Positions 22,290-33,703 of a stretch of DNA of 64,000 bases are shown here, one piece after another. The notes under the pieces were generated by a model. That model saw only the letters and a list, made by a program, of their open reading frames with translations, ran no database searches and was not told the DNA's origin. The DNA comes from Linnemannia hyalina (Eukaryota; Mortierellomycota; Mortierellomycetes; Mortierellales; Mortierellaceae), in contig JAHRHY010000020.1 of NCBI GenBank assembly GCA_019671135.1, positions 186,001 through 250,000 on the forward strand, written 5' to 3'. Numbering within the stretch: the first letter of the stretch is position 1; each line of letters opens with the position of its first letter. Position numbers and translations under genes: made by a program.

Positions 22290-23992
22290 ATGGCCATCTG
22301 GGGAATGTCTTCCGTCGCAAACGACGACGATGTAAGTCACCTCGACATCCTCTAACCCACAACAACCTCAACCAACCACAATACTCACCAGCCCAAAAAG
22401 AACAACAGAGAAGCTTATACCCGTTAAAGCTGCTCTCACCAGCCGACCGTCGAATCCAACTCCCCGCACAATGAGACTCATCCCTCTCCCACTCTTTTCC
22501 ACCTTTTCAAACTCACACTCTTCTTTTGCTATCATGGATGTATACAACATAGGTCATGGACGACTCCAATCCTCTGACCTGCTTCACCCTCAACCGCACT
22601 CAGCGTCTCTATGGATTTGGTATCTGGTACGCCCTTTCATTCTTCTTTACCGCCAGTCCGTCTTCCTGTAACTTTGTTCCATGAATGGAACCTCTTTGTT
22701 CCTCTCCGCTCTTTTTCTGAGATACTCGACAACGTCAGTTGAAGGGCAGCCAGGAAAACTAAGACGGACTTTTCATCAATTCGCTTCAGGAACAACAGCA
22801 ACAGGAAGCAACTTGAATGGGGCATGGATGTGGAGGAGGGGCGATAAACTGCCAAGGCACCCGCAGCAACTAGTACGGAGAGTGCGCCAAGGAAGAAGAA
22901 AAAATAACCAAAAACACACAGCCCAGTCAAGGACTTGATTCAGCGGCGAACTGTGGCGAGACACACCAATGGACCTGTCGCTTCGTTAATCTCCAACGTC
23001 TTGTGCAACCAGACAAACCGACTCATCCCCCTTTTCGTTATTTCTTGTTTTTCTTCTGCCTTTGTGTTTTTTTTATAACAGCTTCGTCGTTGGTTTCTTG
23101 ATCTCCATCTTGGTAAGTTGCCTCCTTTCGCAACAAACTCAACTCTAGTCAACGACTAAAAGGAAAAAAATAGACATGCCATGGCTGTAGCATGGCTGTG
23201 GCATTATCCATGAAGGAACACAAAGACGAAAAAAAGAACCAGCCGAGACATGAACTGACCTATCATTCTTATTTCCTGATTTGCCACGTTAACAGTCGAC
23301 CTTGGCCCTTGCCACTGCGAATCTCCCCACCTTTGCAGTCTTCTTCACTTTGGGCAACATCATCTCCTTGCTCAGGTATACACATTGGACCAACCATATA
23401 TGCACAAAGGATGCTACTGACACGATCAATTGATAACTATACGATTTGGATGCTAATGGATACTCGTTCCTTCTTCTTTTGTAACTGTTGTCGAAACAAA
23501 CAGCACGACCTTCTTGATCGGACCCGGCAAGCAGATCAAGACCATGTTCGCACCAGGTACGTGCAGTCATGCACTTTCAGAAGAAACTCTACTACGTTAT
23601 TGACACCCCGCAACTCGTACCTCTTCAATTGCTAACCATTGCTCCTGATCAATGCCAACAACCTCTATAGTCCGCATGGTCGCTTCAATTGTCTTCTTGG
23701 CCATGATCGTCCTCACCCTCGTCCTCGCTTTCACCGTACGTCCCTCTTCTCTCATATCCCAAGACTTCACATTCCAACCCTATTGTCTATATCTTTCCAG
23801 ACAACCCCTAACACCCTCACTCTTTCCTTTCATTGATATCTACACATATCAACAAAATAGGTCGGTTCGTGGCTGTTGTGCTTGCTCCTCTGCATCATCC
23901 AATTCCTGGCCCTGTTCTGGTACAGCGCATCCTATATCCCCTACGGCCGCTCTGCCATCAAGAAGGTCGTCGGAGGCTGCATCGACGTGTAA
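22290..23992 (+). CDS. SFT2: vesicle transport protein SFT2
   Basis: Seven small exons: 22290-22331, 22553-22626, 23082-23112, 23296-23375, 23504-23556, 23671-23735, 23861-23992; 158 aa. The spliced frame has an SFT2-like order: short polar N terminus, LNRTQRLYGFGI, then four hydrophobic segments (VVGFLISIL..., FAVFFTLGNIISLLS, MVASIVFLAMIVLTLVLAFT, WLLCLLLCIIQFLALFWYSA) and the C-terminal YIPYGRSAIKKVV. SFT2 is a tetraspan Golgi/endosome membrane protein that assists SNARE-dependent retrograde transport to the Golgi. Introns of 221 and 455 nt early in the gene are longer than others here; a missed mini-exon in the first cannot be excluded, but the frame and the family N terminus fit without one. 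Confidence 0.88.
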
Positions 23993-24401
23993 ATTTTTTT
24001 CATATCTCCTCTTCCCTCTCTCTCTCTCTCTCCTCCCCCCACAAGTACCCCTGTCTTCTATCGTGCACACACTCCTTTTCTTTCTCTTCTTAATACATGC
24101 GAGCATTTTTTTGAATAATAAAAACAAAAGTGCCTTTAACCTCTCATATATGATGCATGTGGGTTGCTCTATCATGGGTGGTTTTATTGGGGTAGGTTCT
24201 GGATTGAGAAACTTGTGTATGTAGGTAGTGGAAACGGGTGAGAGGAGAGGAATAAAAAACGAAGGGATGAAAAAAGAGGTGGTGGTGGTGGTGGTGGTGG
24301 GCGACGATCTGTTCGTAATCTTCTTGTGAATGACGGTTTTTAGTAAGAAGAAAGAAAAAAAAAAGGAAAACTGTTGTAGTAAAAAAGAAAAGGTAACTTG
24401 T
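23993..24401. other. convergent 3' spacer with GGT repeat
   Basis: 3' ends of SFT2 (+) and NDUFV2 (-) converge here. A CT run lies just after the SFT2 stop (about 24,018-24,032) and a GGT microsatellite at 24,278-24,300. No gene. Confidence 0.6.
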
Positions 24402-25350
24402 TTACAGGTCAGGGCGGATCATGAAGCCAGGGCCGGTAGGTTCAGAGGTCAAGGTGGTGAGGCCACCCTTGGGTTCGCAAGTATGGCGACCAGTCTGGGG
24501 ACCAGCCTTAAGTGGCTTTCCGTTCTTGAGAGAGGCGAGGACCTTGATGGTGGCCTCGGAGGTCAAGTCCTCATAGTAGTCGTCGTTCACGGCCAGGACG
24601 GGGGCGTTCACACAGGCTCCGGCGCACTCGACCTCGACCAGGGTGAACTTTCCGTCCTTGGTGGTCTCTCCGACCTTGATGCCCAAGTCCTTCTCGATCG
24701 TCTTCAAAATTTCTGTTGATCCGCACAACTGGCATGGTGTGGTTGTGCACAACTGCAAGAAGTATTTGCCGACGGGTTCGCTATTAGTCGTAATATGCAT
24801 AAAGCGAAACGTGTCAGTGGCATGTATGCTCCAAAAAAACCTGTCCCAGGTATCCGGTGAGCAACTGATGTGTTCCAGGTGCTCCTGTTGATATTCCTCC
24901 TTATGGCCCTTGTACCTTCCTTTTCCTTCCACTTTATAACGCTCTCTCCTATTTCTTTGGTTGCTTTGATGCTTTGATGCTATTCCTCTTTATCGATTTT
25001 GATTCTTCTCTCCTTTCCTTCTTCTCCCCTTTCCTTCTTCTCCCCTGCTATTATCCATTTTTTCTTTCTTGCCGGTCTTCTAGCTCGCGCTCCCATGTCT
25101 TCTCTTGCTATTTTTTTTTTACTCTTTTCTCTTTCCGATAGACGTTTTCAATTGAGCTGTCCTGTTGACTTTGAATCGTCTTCCGATCACACTTGTTTCC
25201 TGTCATGGTCCAAAAAGAGTCGTATCCAATGTATTCCGGAACGAGATATCCAATCCTGAAAGGGGGCTCGTCAATTGTCAAGTAGATCGCGACGCGATCT
25301 GATTCCCGCGCAAATCGCCACACTATCAACAAAAACCACCACCAGCCAAA

Positions 25351-25381
<31 letters not shown>

Positions 25382-26123
25382 ACCGGATCGGAAAGAGGGA
25401 AACGTACCGGTTGTACATGGTGTAGAAGGTAGCGACCTCATAGACACGCATAGGAGGAACCTCGACCATTTTGGCGACAGTGTTCATGACGGGCAAGGAG
25501 GTCCATCCGAGCTGACGCTGACCGAGGTCGAGAAGGGGCATGATGGCACCCTTCTTGTACTGAGGGGGGTACTTGGCCATGATCTCCTTTGCGCGCTCCA
25601 TGTTCTCGGCAGTGAATTCGAACTTGACGTTGGCATTGTTGTCTGAGGTGTCGCGGTGCTATTATTTTGAAAGTAGAAAAAGTGAACGTGTGAGAAAAAA
25701 AAGTGGGGGGGTCGGAATGTAGGTTGGGGCGATCATAGGTGTCCGGAAGAGGGAGTGAAAAAGTACACCGAGAAGTCGTCTGTTGTTTGTGCCAAAGTAA
25801 GAAGGGCGAAGTTCCTTGACGTGTTGTCGACGCGGTTTCTCTAATCCTGGGCAATGTCGAACTGACGGCATAGTCAAAGCGCGCTGATCCAATGTCCTTG
25901 TCCGTGCCGGAAGTAAAGAATCCGTTGATGTCTCCCAAAGGGGTATAAAAGTAAAGAAAGTGTTGAGTTGGTTCATTTTCGGAGAATCAGGTCCGGAACT
26001 GGATCTATTTACCACAAAGAGCTTGTCGGAGAGGGCGATGGGCGAGGTGGTGATGGTGCGCTTGGCGGCGATGGAGCGGAGGGCAGGGGCGGCAGCCTGC
26101 TTGACGAGGGAACGACCAAACAT
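24402..26123 (-). CDS. NDUFV2: NADH:ubiquinone oxidoreductase 24-kDa subunit (complex I)
   Basis: Three exons: 26013-26123, 25408-25658, 24402-24780; 246 aa. The N terminus [20 protein letters not shown] is a basic, Ala-rich mitochondrial presequence. The mature part starts [11 protein letters not shown] and carries the thioredoxin-like [2Fe-2S] fold: [28 protein letters not shown], then the four iron ligands Cys132, Cys137 (CTTTPC), Cys173 and Cys177 (CAGAC). The C terminus [10 protein letters not shown] is family-like. The protein holds cluster N1a in the NADH-oxidising arm of complex I. The first intron is 354 nt, the second 627 nt; the NDUFV2 order needs no exon inside either. The start at 26123 is about 380 bases from the divergent VPS9 gene. 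Confidence 0.95.
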
Positions 26124-26502
26124 GATTATATATGAGGGAGAAGGAGAGAGGGCGGAAAGGAGGGGAAGGACGAGTGAGGTGATGGGAAGGTGGATGATGC
26201 CTCTGAACAGATCTCCGAGGTTGAACTGGGAAGGGACAAAATCCCGAATCGATACCTCACCGTAGAAATCGCAATCGCAAGTGCTAAATGCTATAGAGGT
26301 CACACGTGATTTAAATGTATGGTACAGCCCGTGCTGACTGTGTGCCACCCTATCTCTTCAGTCCGCAAGGCACCAACCACAACCAACTTGTCTCTCCTTC
26401 CCTCTCTCCTCTCTCCTCTCTCCTTTTCTCTCGACACGCCTCATTCACACCTTCAGCAAATTACACACCCACCCCGCAAGGACGAGAAGGAAACACGACG
26501 AA
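26124..26502. promoter_or_regulatory. divergent NDUFV2/VPS9 promoter with CACGTG
   Basis: A 379-bp spacer between two start codons on opposite strands. It holds a central E-box CACGTG at 26,303-26,308 (context TCACACGTGAT), a Cbf1-like site often found before respiratory genes, and a CT-rich leader on the VPS9 side (about 26,390-26,435). Confidence 0.5.
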
Positions 26503-29500
26503 ATGTCATCTCGGGAGGGCGACGACGACAGGGACACACTCTCACGCTCCCTACAAAACACATCCCTCTCCGAAAACAACCCCCCTTCTTCATCTGTTTC
26601 AGCAGGGCAGGCTAATAATAATACAAAGAGCCCACAGCCAACAGAGGCGAATACCATACCCCAAGAAGACTCTGCTGTCACCACAACCTCGCCACAAGAG
26701 TCTACAGGAAACATCACCTTTGCTGACATTCCCACAGCAGCTGGACATACCGAAGATGAATCTGCAGAACCCACCCTGACACGTCGCAAGTCGTCCATGT
26801 CCACCCTTGGGTACGAACATGTCATATTGTCGCCATAAAAGATAACCCCGGATTGACATAATAATGAGGTCCGAGCCATTGGCACTAACAAAAACGCCTC
26901 ATTGGTCTAAAATAGTCGCCGGCTAAGCAGGATCGCCTCGACGGAAAAACACGTCACCATCATTGACGAACCTTCGGCAGACACGGACAACGCAACTCAG
27001 CCCCAGGAGACTGACACCCCAGAGGACAAGGGCACGGAGGAAGAGTCCAAAAAGGAACTGGCCAAGATCCTGATGCAATTTGATCCGCTTGTCGAAGCTA
27101 AAGCTGTCGAGGGTATAAACACTGTCATTCCTGGTCAGAATAGATTGATCAACATAACACAAACAGATATATACCCCATGTCCTAACTACTCCCTCGACA
27201 CCTAATTGCTATAGATTCAGCAAACGACGAGGATGCAGTAACAGAGACAGTTCTTTCCCGAGGAATCCCCGAGGCCTCATTATCACCCGACATATCACTC
27301 TCCTCAGCATCCTCACCCGGTACCCCTCAGCAAATGGATTCGCCAAGGACAACACACGATGTCGAAGTTGTAATGGCAGAGAGAGCCAGGTCTTCGTCGA
27401 CATCTTCATCTAAGAAAAAGTCAGAACCACGACAAAAGAGCACTCTTTCACCCGAGACCTCAACCAGCAACAACAATGATCGGGGAACTGTCGGGAGTAA
27501 TAGCAGTCGGTCCGAGCCACCAAAGCCCAAGGACATTCCATTCGATTTCCACAAGTTTCTGGAGCAGATGCGGCACAGGAGCGCCACCCCCATCACTCGA
27601 TACTTTCAAAGGTACATTCAATATGCTTTGATTGTATTTTTTTATCGCTGATTATGTTGCATTCACCCAACTCACCATATCTGGTTACCGTCATCGTCAC
27701 CTAGTTTCCTGAAGGAGTTTGACAAGAAGCCATGGACAGTGAACGAGCAGATCAAGATCATTCACGACTTTTTGGAGGTAAGTCACATCACTCCGTTAAG
27801 GCAGGTCTTTTTTACTTCCACTTCAATTAGGCCAGTCATCTCATCTAGATAACATCTTTTACCGCAACTCGTATAGTTCATTACAGGAAAGATGGAGATG
27901 TGCGAACTCTGGAGGAATGTGTCGGACCAAGAGTTTGAAAACGTCAAGGAGGGCATGGAGAAGCTCGTCATGAACCGTCTTTTCACCTAGTAAGTGTAGA
28001 CTTGCAGGCACAGTAATCAAATGCGTTTAAGAAACAACCAGGCACATACCTTCGATGCTAACTGCCGACATTTCATTTTCGCGCTACCTTAGCACATTCT
28101 CGCCTTCAACGACGGATGACGCAGAGCGGGATGAAGTTTTGACACAAAAGATCCAGATCTTCCGCTGGATTAAGCCTGAGCACTTGGACATTCCTGACAA
28201 CGCCCACAACGCAGCATACCTCGACAAGGCTCAAGCTGGTACATTCCTTTCTCTCATTTCGGCCACTTCCAGATGTCTTTAATACCAATGCGGACTTTCA
28301 AAGAGGATGCAATGCTGACTGGCCACTTCCACTTTTTACTCATTGTAGAGCTGAAAAAGATCAACAGTTACAAGGCTCCTCGCGACAAGGTCATTTGCAT
28401 CCTGAACTGCTGCAAGTTCATCTTTAGTAAGTCAACCTTTCCCGACTAGCCATCTCTGATATAATTTCAGCCGCTCGTATTCAAACAACGGCTGATCCGG
28501 CTTATTTTTCTTTGCATATAGCACTCATTCGCCGGTCAGAGGGCAACTCGAAGGGAGCAGATACTTTCCTCCCTATCCTCATTTACGTGGTCCTACAATC
28601 CAACCCACCTAATCTTGTTTCCAACGTCCAGTAAGTACTGGGAGTGGTTCACATCAATGGTTGTTCTCCTTATCAAAGTGAAGCCCCCTAACGCACACAT
28701 ACATGCATTTTCCAATAGGTATATCTCAAGGTTCAGGAATCCGGACAAACTGCAGGCAGAGGCTGGATACTACTTGGCATCGCTGGATGGTGCTATTTCG
28801 TTCATTGAGAACTTGGAGGCCAGCTCGCTGTCGATTTCTCCAGCAGATTTTGATTCACAGATCGAAAAGACCATGACCGAACTCAGTCAGGAGAAGGCTA
28901 ATGCAGCTGCAGCTGCAGAGGCGGCCAAGTCACCAGCCAGCTCGGTTGTCCCTGAAACTGGAACTCAGGGCCACCGGAAACAGGACAGTAAACTAGCAAC
29001 CCTTCTCGCGGGCACAGCTGCAACTCGTAACAGTCGGTCACGGCAGCCCATCAACGAGAAGCAGTACCAACCCCCCACGGAGGCAACTCAGTTTTCGGAG
29101 AAGACACCTTCGCTCTTGCAGCATCATAGTAGTCGTGCAGGACCCGAGTCATCGTCAAACTTGAACTATTCTAGGTTGTCGCCTATGCCTTCGATCAGGA
29201 ACCCTGCTGCGGCATTGATTGAGCGCGGTGCCAATTTTGCGACAAAGACAATACAAAAGCCGCTGGATATCATTGAAAAGATGTTCCAGGATAATGGCGA
29301 TGAGGAGGATATGGCCAAGCCCTACCCACCTCGGCCGACCCAGGAACAACACCAACAGCAACAACAGCAACAACAACAGTTTTACAATGTCGCTACACCT
29401 CCAACCCTACCTCAGCGCCCTATATACGTTCCCCAGGGTGGCCAGCAGCAGCAAAGGCCTGCCAACTTGGAGCGTGACGACTCGTTTGCCGAATTTGTGT

Positions 29501-30031
29501 ACGTCCCAGCAGGGCAGACGGTCCAAGAGGTGTCGCCTCAACAGCCAGGAGGATATTACCAACAACAACAAGACGAAGAATACCCCGGTAATGTCCCCCA
29601 TACTCGTCAACGGACCTTCTCTGGCACCCAGCAGCAACTTCAACAACCTCATCCACCGCAGCAACAGCAGCAACAGCAACTGAGTATGGAGGAGTACTTG
29701 CAGGCGCTCGAGACTTTGACGGACATGTTCCCGTCGTGCGAGCGGCAGGTCTGCGATGTCATCCTCCAGGCGAATGAGGGTCGCCTCAGCCCCAGTATTG
29801 ACACTCTTCTTGGTATGTTGGCTTCTTTTGACCTTCTGAATGTTCCTTCAATGTACTCGGTTATGCTGGCACCTTTGGCTGACCATTTTTGTTCTTGTAT
29901 TGATGCGGTTTATAGAAATCTCGTTCGCAAGTGAGAACAACAATAACCAGGGCGACAACCAGACCAACAATACCGAGAGCAACAGTGACACTAACACAAT
30001 AGAGCAACCAGAGACGAATAAAGATGTATAA
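26503..30031 (+). CDS. VPS9: Rab5 guanine nucleotide exchange factor, VPS9 and CUE domains
   Basis: Ten exons: 26503-26810, 26916-27112, 27215-27611, 27705-27777, 27877-27989, 28093-28238, 28349-28426, 28522-28630, 28719-29812, 29916-30031; 876 aa. Residues 1-290 are Ser/Thr-rich and polar. A helical region follows, then the VPS9 core at about 400-510: SEGNSKGADTFLPILIYVVL, SNPPNLVSNVQYISRFRNP, AEAGYYLASLDGAISFIENL, which includes the conserved acidic exchange residue after GA. A long Gln-rich linker leads to a C-terminal CUE ubiquitin-binding domain (LETLTDMFPSCERQVCDVIL ... IDTLL), whose end is split by the last intron. Same architecture as yeast Vps9, which loads Vps21/Rab5 with GTP on endosomes and binds ubiquitin. 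Confidence 0.93.
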
Positions 30032-30286
30032 TTAGGCGGTTCTCAGAACCGTTGTCCGCTGTTCTTTTCTTTTATTCTCTGCAAACGGGGAGAATTTGGC
30101 CACCTGTATCGCCTCACAGTGTCGTCGACCATCGACCCTGGCCACTTCACCTTTTTTCTCCTTTTTCTCCTTTTTCTCCTGCAATCACTTTTCTATTCAA
30201 CATCGTTTCCACCACTTCAACAGCAGGACCCAGAACCTTCAGTCAATCAGCAACTCACCAGAAGGACCATTCATTCCAAGAAAGCA

Positions 30287-31165
30287 ATGCAAGACGCCCT
30301 CCCTCACCTACAAAGCATTACGTTCCATGTACAAAAATAGGCGCTCTCTCACTCCCCCCCCGCAGACCCCAACGATATCATCTACGTCAACTGTTACCAA
30401 GACACCAGATAGAAAAAAAGGACTTTGTTCTCTGGGAGGATATCCTTGTTTGCCTTTCATGGTGCCCGTCCATGTGCGCCATCATGCTAGGGTGGTTCCC
30501 TTTCTGAAAGGAGCAGATTATAGGACGTAGGTGGCGTCAGCTCTTCAGTTTTTTAGCCGACAGGTGCGTTGCAGCTACTAAGCGACCACCTTCACCACCA
30601 AAAATGTTAGACGAATATCCGACAGGCTGGGTAAACGTCCAGGCTACCTTAGGAGACATGTACAGGGACGGGAAAGAAGTATAGCAAAACTGTCAGGCCG
30701 CAAAAGGAATGGTACCGAAAAGCCGCCCACAAAGGCGACGCCCTCGCGCAGCACCGGCTGGGCAGCCTCTTCGATTACATACAGTTAAGGAGTCGCCAAA
30801 ACCCCTCGCGTTAGCCATGAGTTGGTATACCTCAAATCCGCCGATCAAGGGTACGCAAGCGCCCAGAACGGGATCGGCCTCTTGTATGACCGTGGTTTTG
30901 GTGTTCCGCAGGATTATCATCAAGGGGATGAGGTGGATTCTTGAAGGCGGCTGGTCAAGGGAATCGTGTTGCGATTTTAATGTGAGGGTGATGTATCATG
31001 GGTAGGGGGGGGGGGGGGCGGGGGGGCGGAGCTGGATTATTGGAAGGCTATGGAGTGGTATAATCGGGCGGGTCGTTGGAGGCATCAGGCTGCGAAGGAT
31101 GATGCGGAGGCTGTTGGGGTTTGGCTGGGGGAGCTTCCTTCTATGGGGCCTCGCCGAGGAAGAAA
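30287..31165 (+). pseudogene. decayed header-Sel1 gene (copy a)
   Basis: Remnant of the header-Sel1 family of this window. Header pieces PNDIIYVNCYQDT and KKDFVLWEDI lie in different frames around a stop at about 30,407. Downstream, Sel1 pieces appear: WYRKAAHKGDALAQHRLGS, GYASAQNGIGLLYDRGFGV, FLKAAGQGN, KAMEWYNRAGR, interrupted by stops, shifts and a poly-G tract at about 31,007-31,025. The header DNA resembles that of remnant copy e on the opposite strand (53.6 kb). Confidence 0.75.
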
Positions 31166-31403
31166 CAGGGGTTCTTTAGTAAATTTAAGATGGCTCCAGA
31201 GATATGTTATTTTTCGACTCTGCCATGTCGTCCTCAGTCAGGTGTTTTTCTATATACCCCCCATTACAACCGACTGCATGGGGTATTCTCATCTCTTTTT
31301 TTTCGGTTTCGTTTTCATTCATCCCCTTCGTCATCAGCAAACGACCAACTTATAATCCCAGGACTCGGTCACCAGTGCCACATCAGGACTGTCAACATAA
31401 GTG

Positions 31404-33231
31404 ATGGACAACAGCCAACCTCAAGTCCAGGCCGTGCGCCCTGTAAGTAAGGACAACCTCGACTCCCCAACAATAACGCCTGCGCCAACACTCTACTTTG
31501 ACTGTCATTCGAACCCCGCGACCGGGAAGAGCTTTGTATTATGGGACGATATCCGCCTCGTCTTTGCCGATGCGCTCTATGTCCGTCATGAAGCCAAAGT
31601 GGTCCCCTTCATGAAAGACGCTGAGTGGATGCCGTAAGTACTTTCAAATGCTATTATTTTCACAGGCAATGATACGTCAAAACATAACAATTGCTTTTGC
31701 TACAATGAACCATTGCTGACCAAACAAACTGTTTTTATATACCTAACATACTAGCTTGAAGCCATTGCGCATTGCAGCGATCCCAGATGTGGTTCTGGAT
31801 ATTGTTGTCGATAACTCGTTAGTGCGCCTGGAGGCGGCTGTACAACAGACGACACTGACAGATACTCCCGAGGAAGCGACAGCTCAGAACACCCCTCAAG
31901 AGGATACAACTTTGGAACTCACCACTTCTCCTGTCTCTCATGCCCCCAGACGCGGCTTGGTGGGAAAAGCTATGGAGAACTACTCGTTTTTCGACCATCC
32001 TGATTTCCGACCTAAACCCAGGGTATCTCAGCCAGAGCCGACTGCCGATCAAGAGGAGGACGTCAACGAGTTAGCAGACAATGCATCAGATACCGACAGC
32101 GAGTCGACAATTACCAGCGCACAAGCAAACAACAAGCAAGCATTCACCTCCAAGATTCACCAGTCACCCCAAGACCATACCGCTGTTGCCGCCGTTAGGG
32201 ACATCTCGCCCATTGTCGTCGAGGCCGCCCTCGGTGACCCTAAATCACAGGTCGAGCTAGGAGATATGTACAGGGTTGGAGACGGCGTTGAGCAGGACTT
32301 TGAGGAGGCACGCCACTGGTACCTCAAGGCGGCTAAGCAAGGAGACCCGGCAGGACAGTGCAACCTCGGACACCTCTATCGGCTGGAACTTGGGGTCGAT
32401 CGGAACCATTCGACAGCATTGAGTTGGTACAAGAAGGCAGCGGACCAGGGAGATGCGGGAGGGCAGTGCTATGTAGGGCTTGTGTGTGAGTACGGTCTTG
32501 TTGGCGCAATAGACCAGTCGGCGGCAATGGAGTGGTACTTGATGGCCGCCAAGCAAGGATATGCCTTCGCTCAGTTCTGTATCGGAGACCTATATACCTT
32601 GGACCAAGGTGTCCAGCAGGATCACGACAAGGCGATGGAGTGGTATCTCCGAGCAGCCGACCATAACCTCACAGCCGCCCAAGTCAATATAGGCTACATG
32701 TACCTGGAAGGCATCGGAGTTTCACATGACGAAACCATTGCACTCGACTGGCTCTCCAAGGCCGTCAACCGCAAGGATACCGACGTTTGGTCCCAAATGG
32801 CTATGGGACTGATGTACAGCCGTGGTCTCGGTGTACCCAAAAGCGATAGCACAGCCCTTGCTTGGTTCCTCAAGGCCGCTCGTCAGGGGCTACCGCTCGC
32901 TCAGGGTATAGTAGGCGAAATGTACCGCGACGGCGAAGGTGCTCCACAAGACTATTCGGAGGCTCTGGTCTGGTTCATCAAATCGACGAACCATAATCAT
33001 TTAGCTTCCCAGCACGATATCGGGTCAATGTATCTTCAAGGTCAAGGCGTCCCAAAGGACTACTCAAAAGCCAAGGAGTGGTACGCCAAGGCTGCCAATT
33101 TCGGTGGTGAATATGCTAGGATCAAACTTTCCGAGGTCCAGCAACTCATCGACGAAGACAAGGAGGCGGCCGCAGTTACTGAAAAGAAGAAGAAGAAGAG
33201 GTCGTCATCTTCCAGACTGAAGTTTTGGTAG
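31404..33231 (+). CDS. header-domain Sel1-repeat protein (copy b)
   Basis: Two exons, 31404-31633 and 31755-33231 (phase-2 junction), 568 aa. The first ~105 residues form a domain I do not recognise: VQAVRP..., APTLYFDCHSNPATGKSFVL, WDDIRLVFADALYVRHEAKV, VPFMKDAEW, then after the intron PLRIAAIPDVVLDIVVD. A Ser/Thr/Glu-rich linker with one TPQED unit follows. About residues 160-540 hold eight Sel1 repeats (for example VELGDMYRVGDGVEQDF, HWYLKAAKQGDPAGQ), helical pairs that act as protein-binding scaffolds. The C terminus is basic (KKKKKRSSSSR). No catalytic domain or signal peptide seen. It lies tail to tail with a CRN gene and has an inverted paralogue at 57.5-59.4 kb. ATG 31404 is used; the upstream GTG is not a start. 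Confidence 0.85.
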
Positions 33232-33703
33232 AAAAAACGAGCCCCCTGTTCTTCTTTCTTTCTTCTATTTTAAACGATAAAAAATAAACGACAGTTCATT
33301 TACCCAATTCCAATGAACTCTGAGTTCAATGCGGTCAAAATTAAACGCCTTGGTGGCGGCACCTACTCTTAGTAGTTATAAACGCTTCTTGCCCATCTCG
33401 AAAGTACTTTTTTCTCGTTTTTATTTTTCTTTGAGTAACCCACCAACTATTTCGCGTCCTATTGATCCCAAACTTTGTATCCTGCCCAAAAACCATGGGA
33501 CACATACTCGTTGGCCGGTAATAGGTGGTATATCGGCATCACTTTGGCCTCATCTATATGCACGCGACTGCATTGCATTTATTAACCCCTCTAATCCATA
33601 CAACAAGCTGCTGCGCTCAAAAAGTAGTGTAAAGGTGGCAAAGTAGCATCAGAACGTAAGGATGAAAAAGATGAGAAACAGGATTGCAAAAAACGTGAAG
33701 TAT
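33232..33703. other. convergent spacer, Sel1 b / CRN A
   Basis: Shared 3' flank of the two converging genes. Parts match the equivalent flank at 57,076-57,463 in inverted order (for example the segment reading TTTACCCAATTCCAATGAAC), with indels. No gene. Confidence 0.6.

Noticed and set aside
22627..23081. Separate small gene in the 455-nt SFT2 intron
   Set aside because: Frames on both strands are short with no recognisable motif; the flanking exons join in frame without it.
23192..23635. 147-codon + strand frame inside SFT2
   Set aside because: It crosses SFT2 exons in the wrong frame and includes intron sequence; the spliced SFT2 model explains the region.
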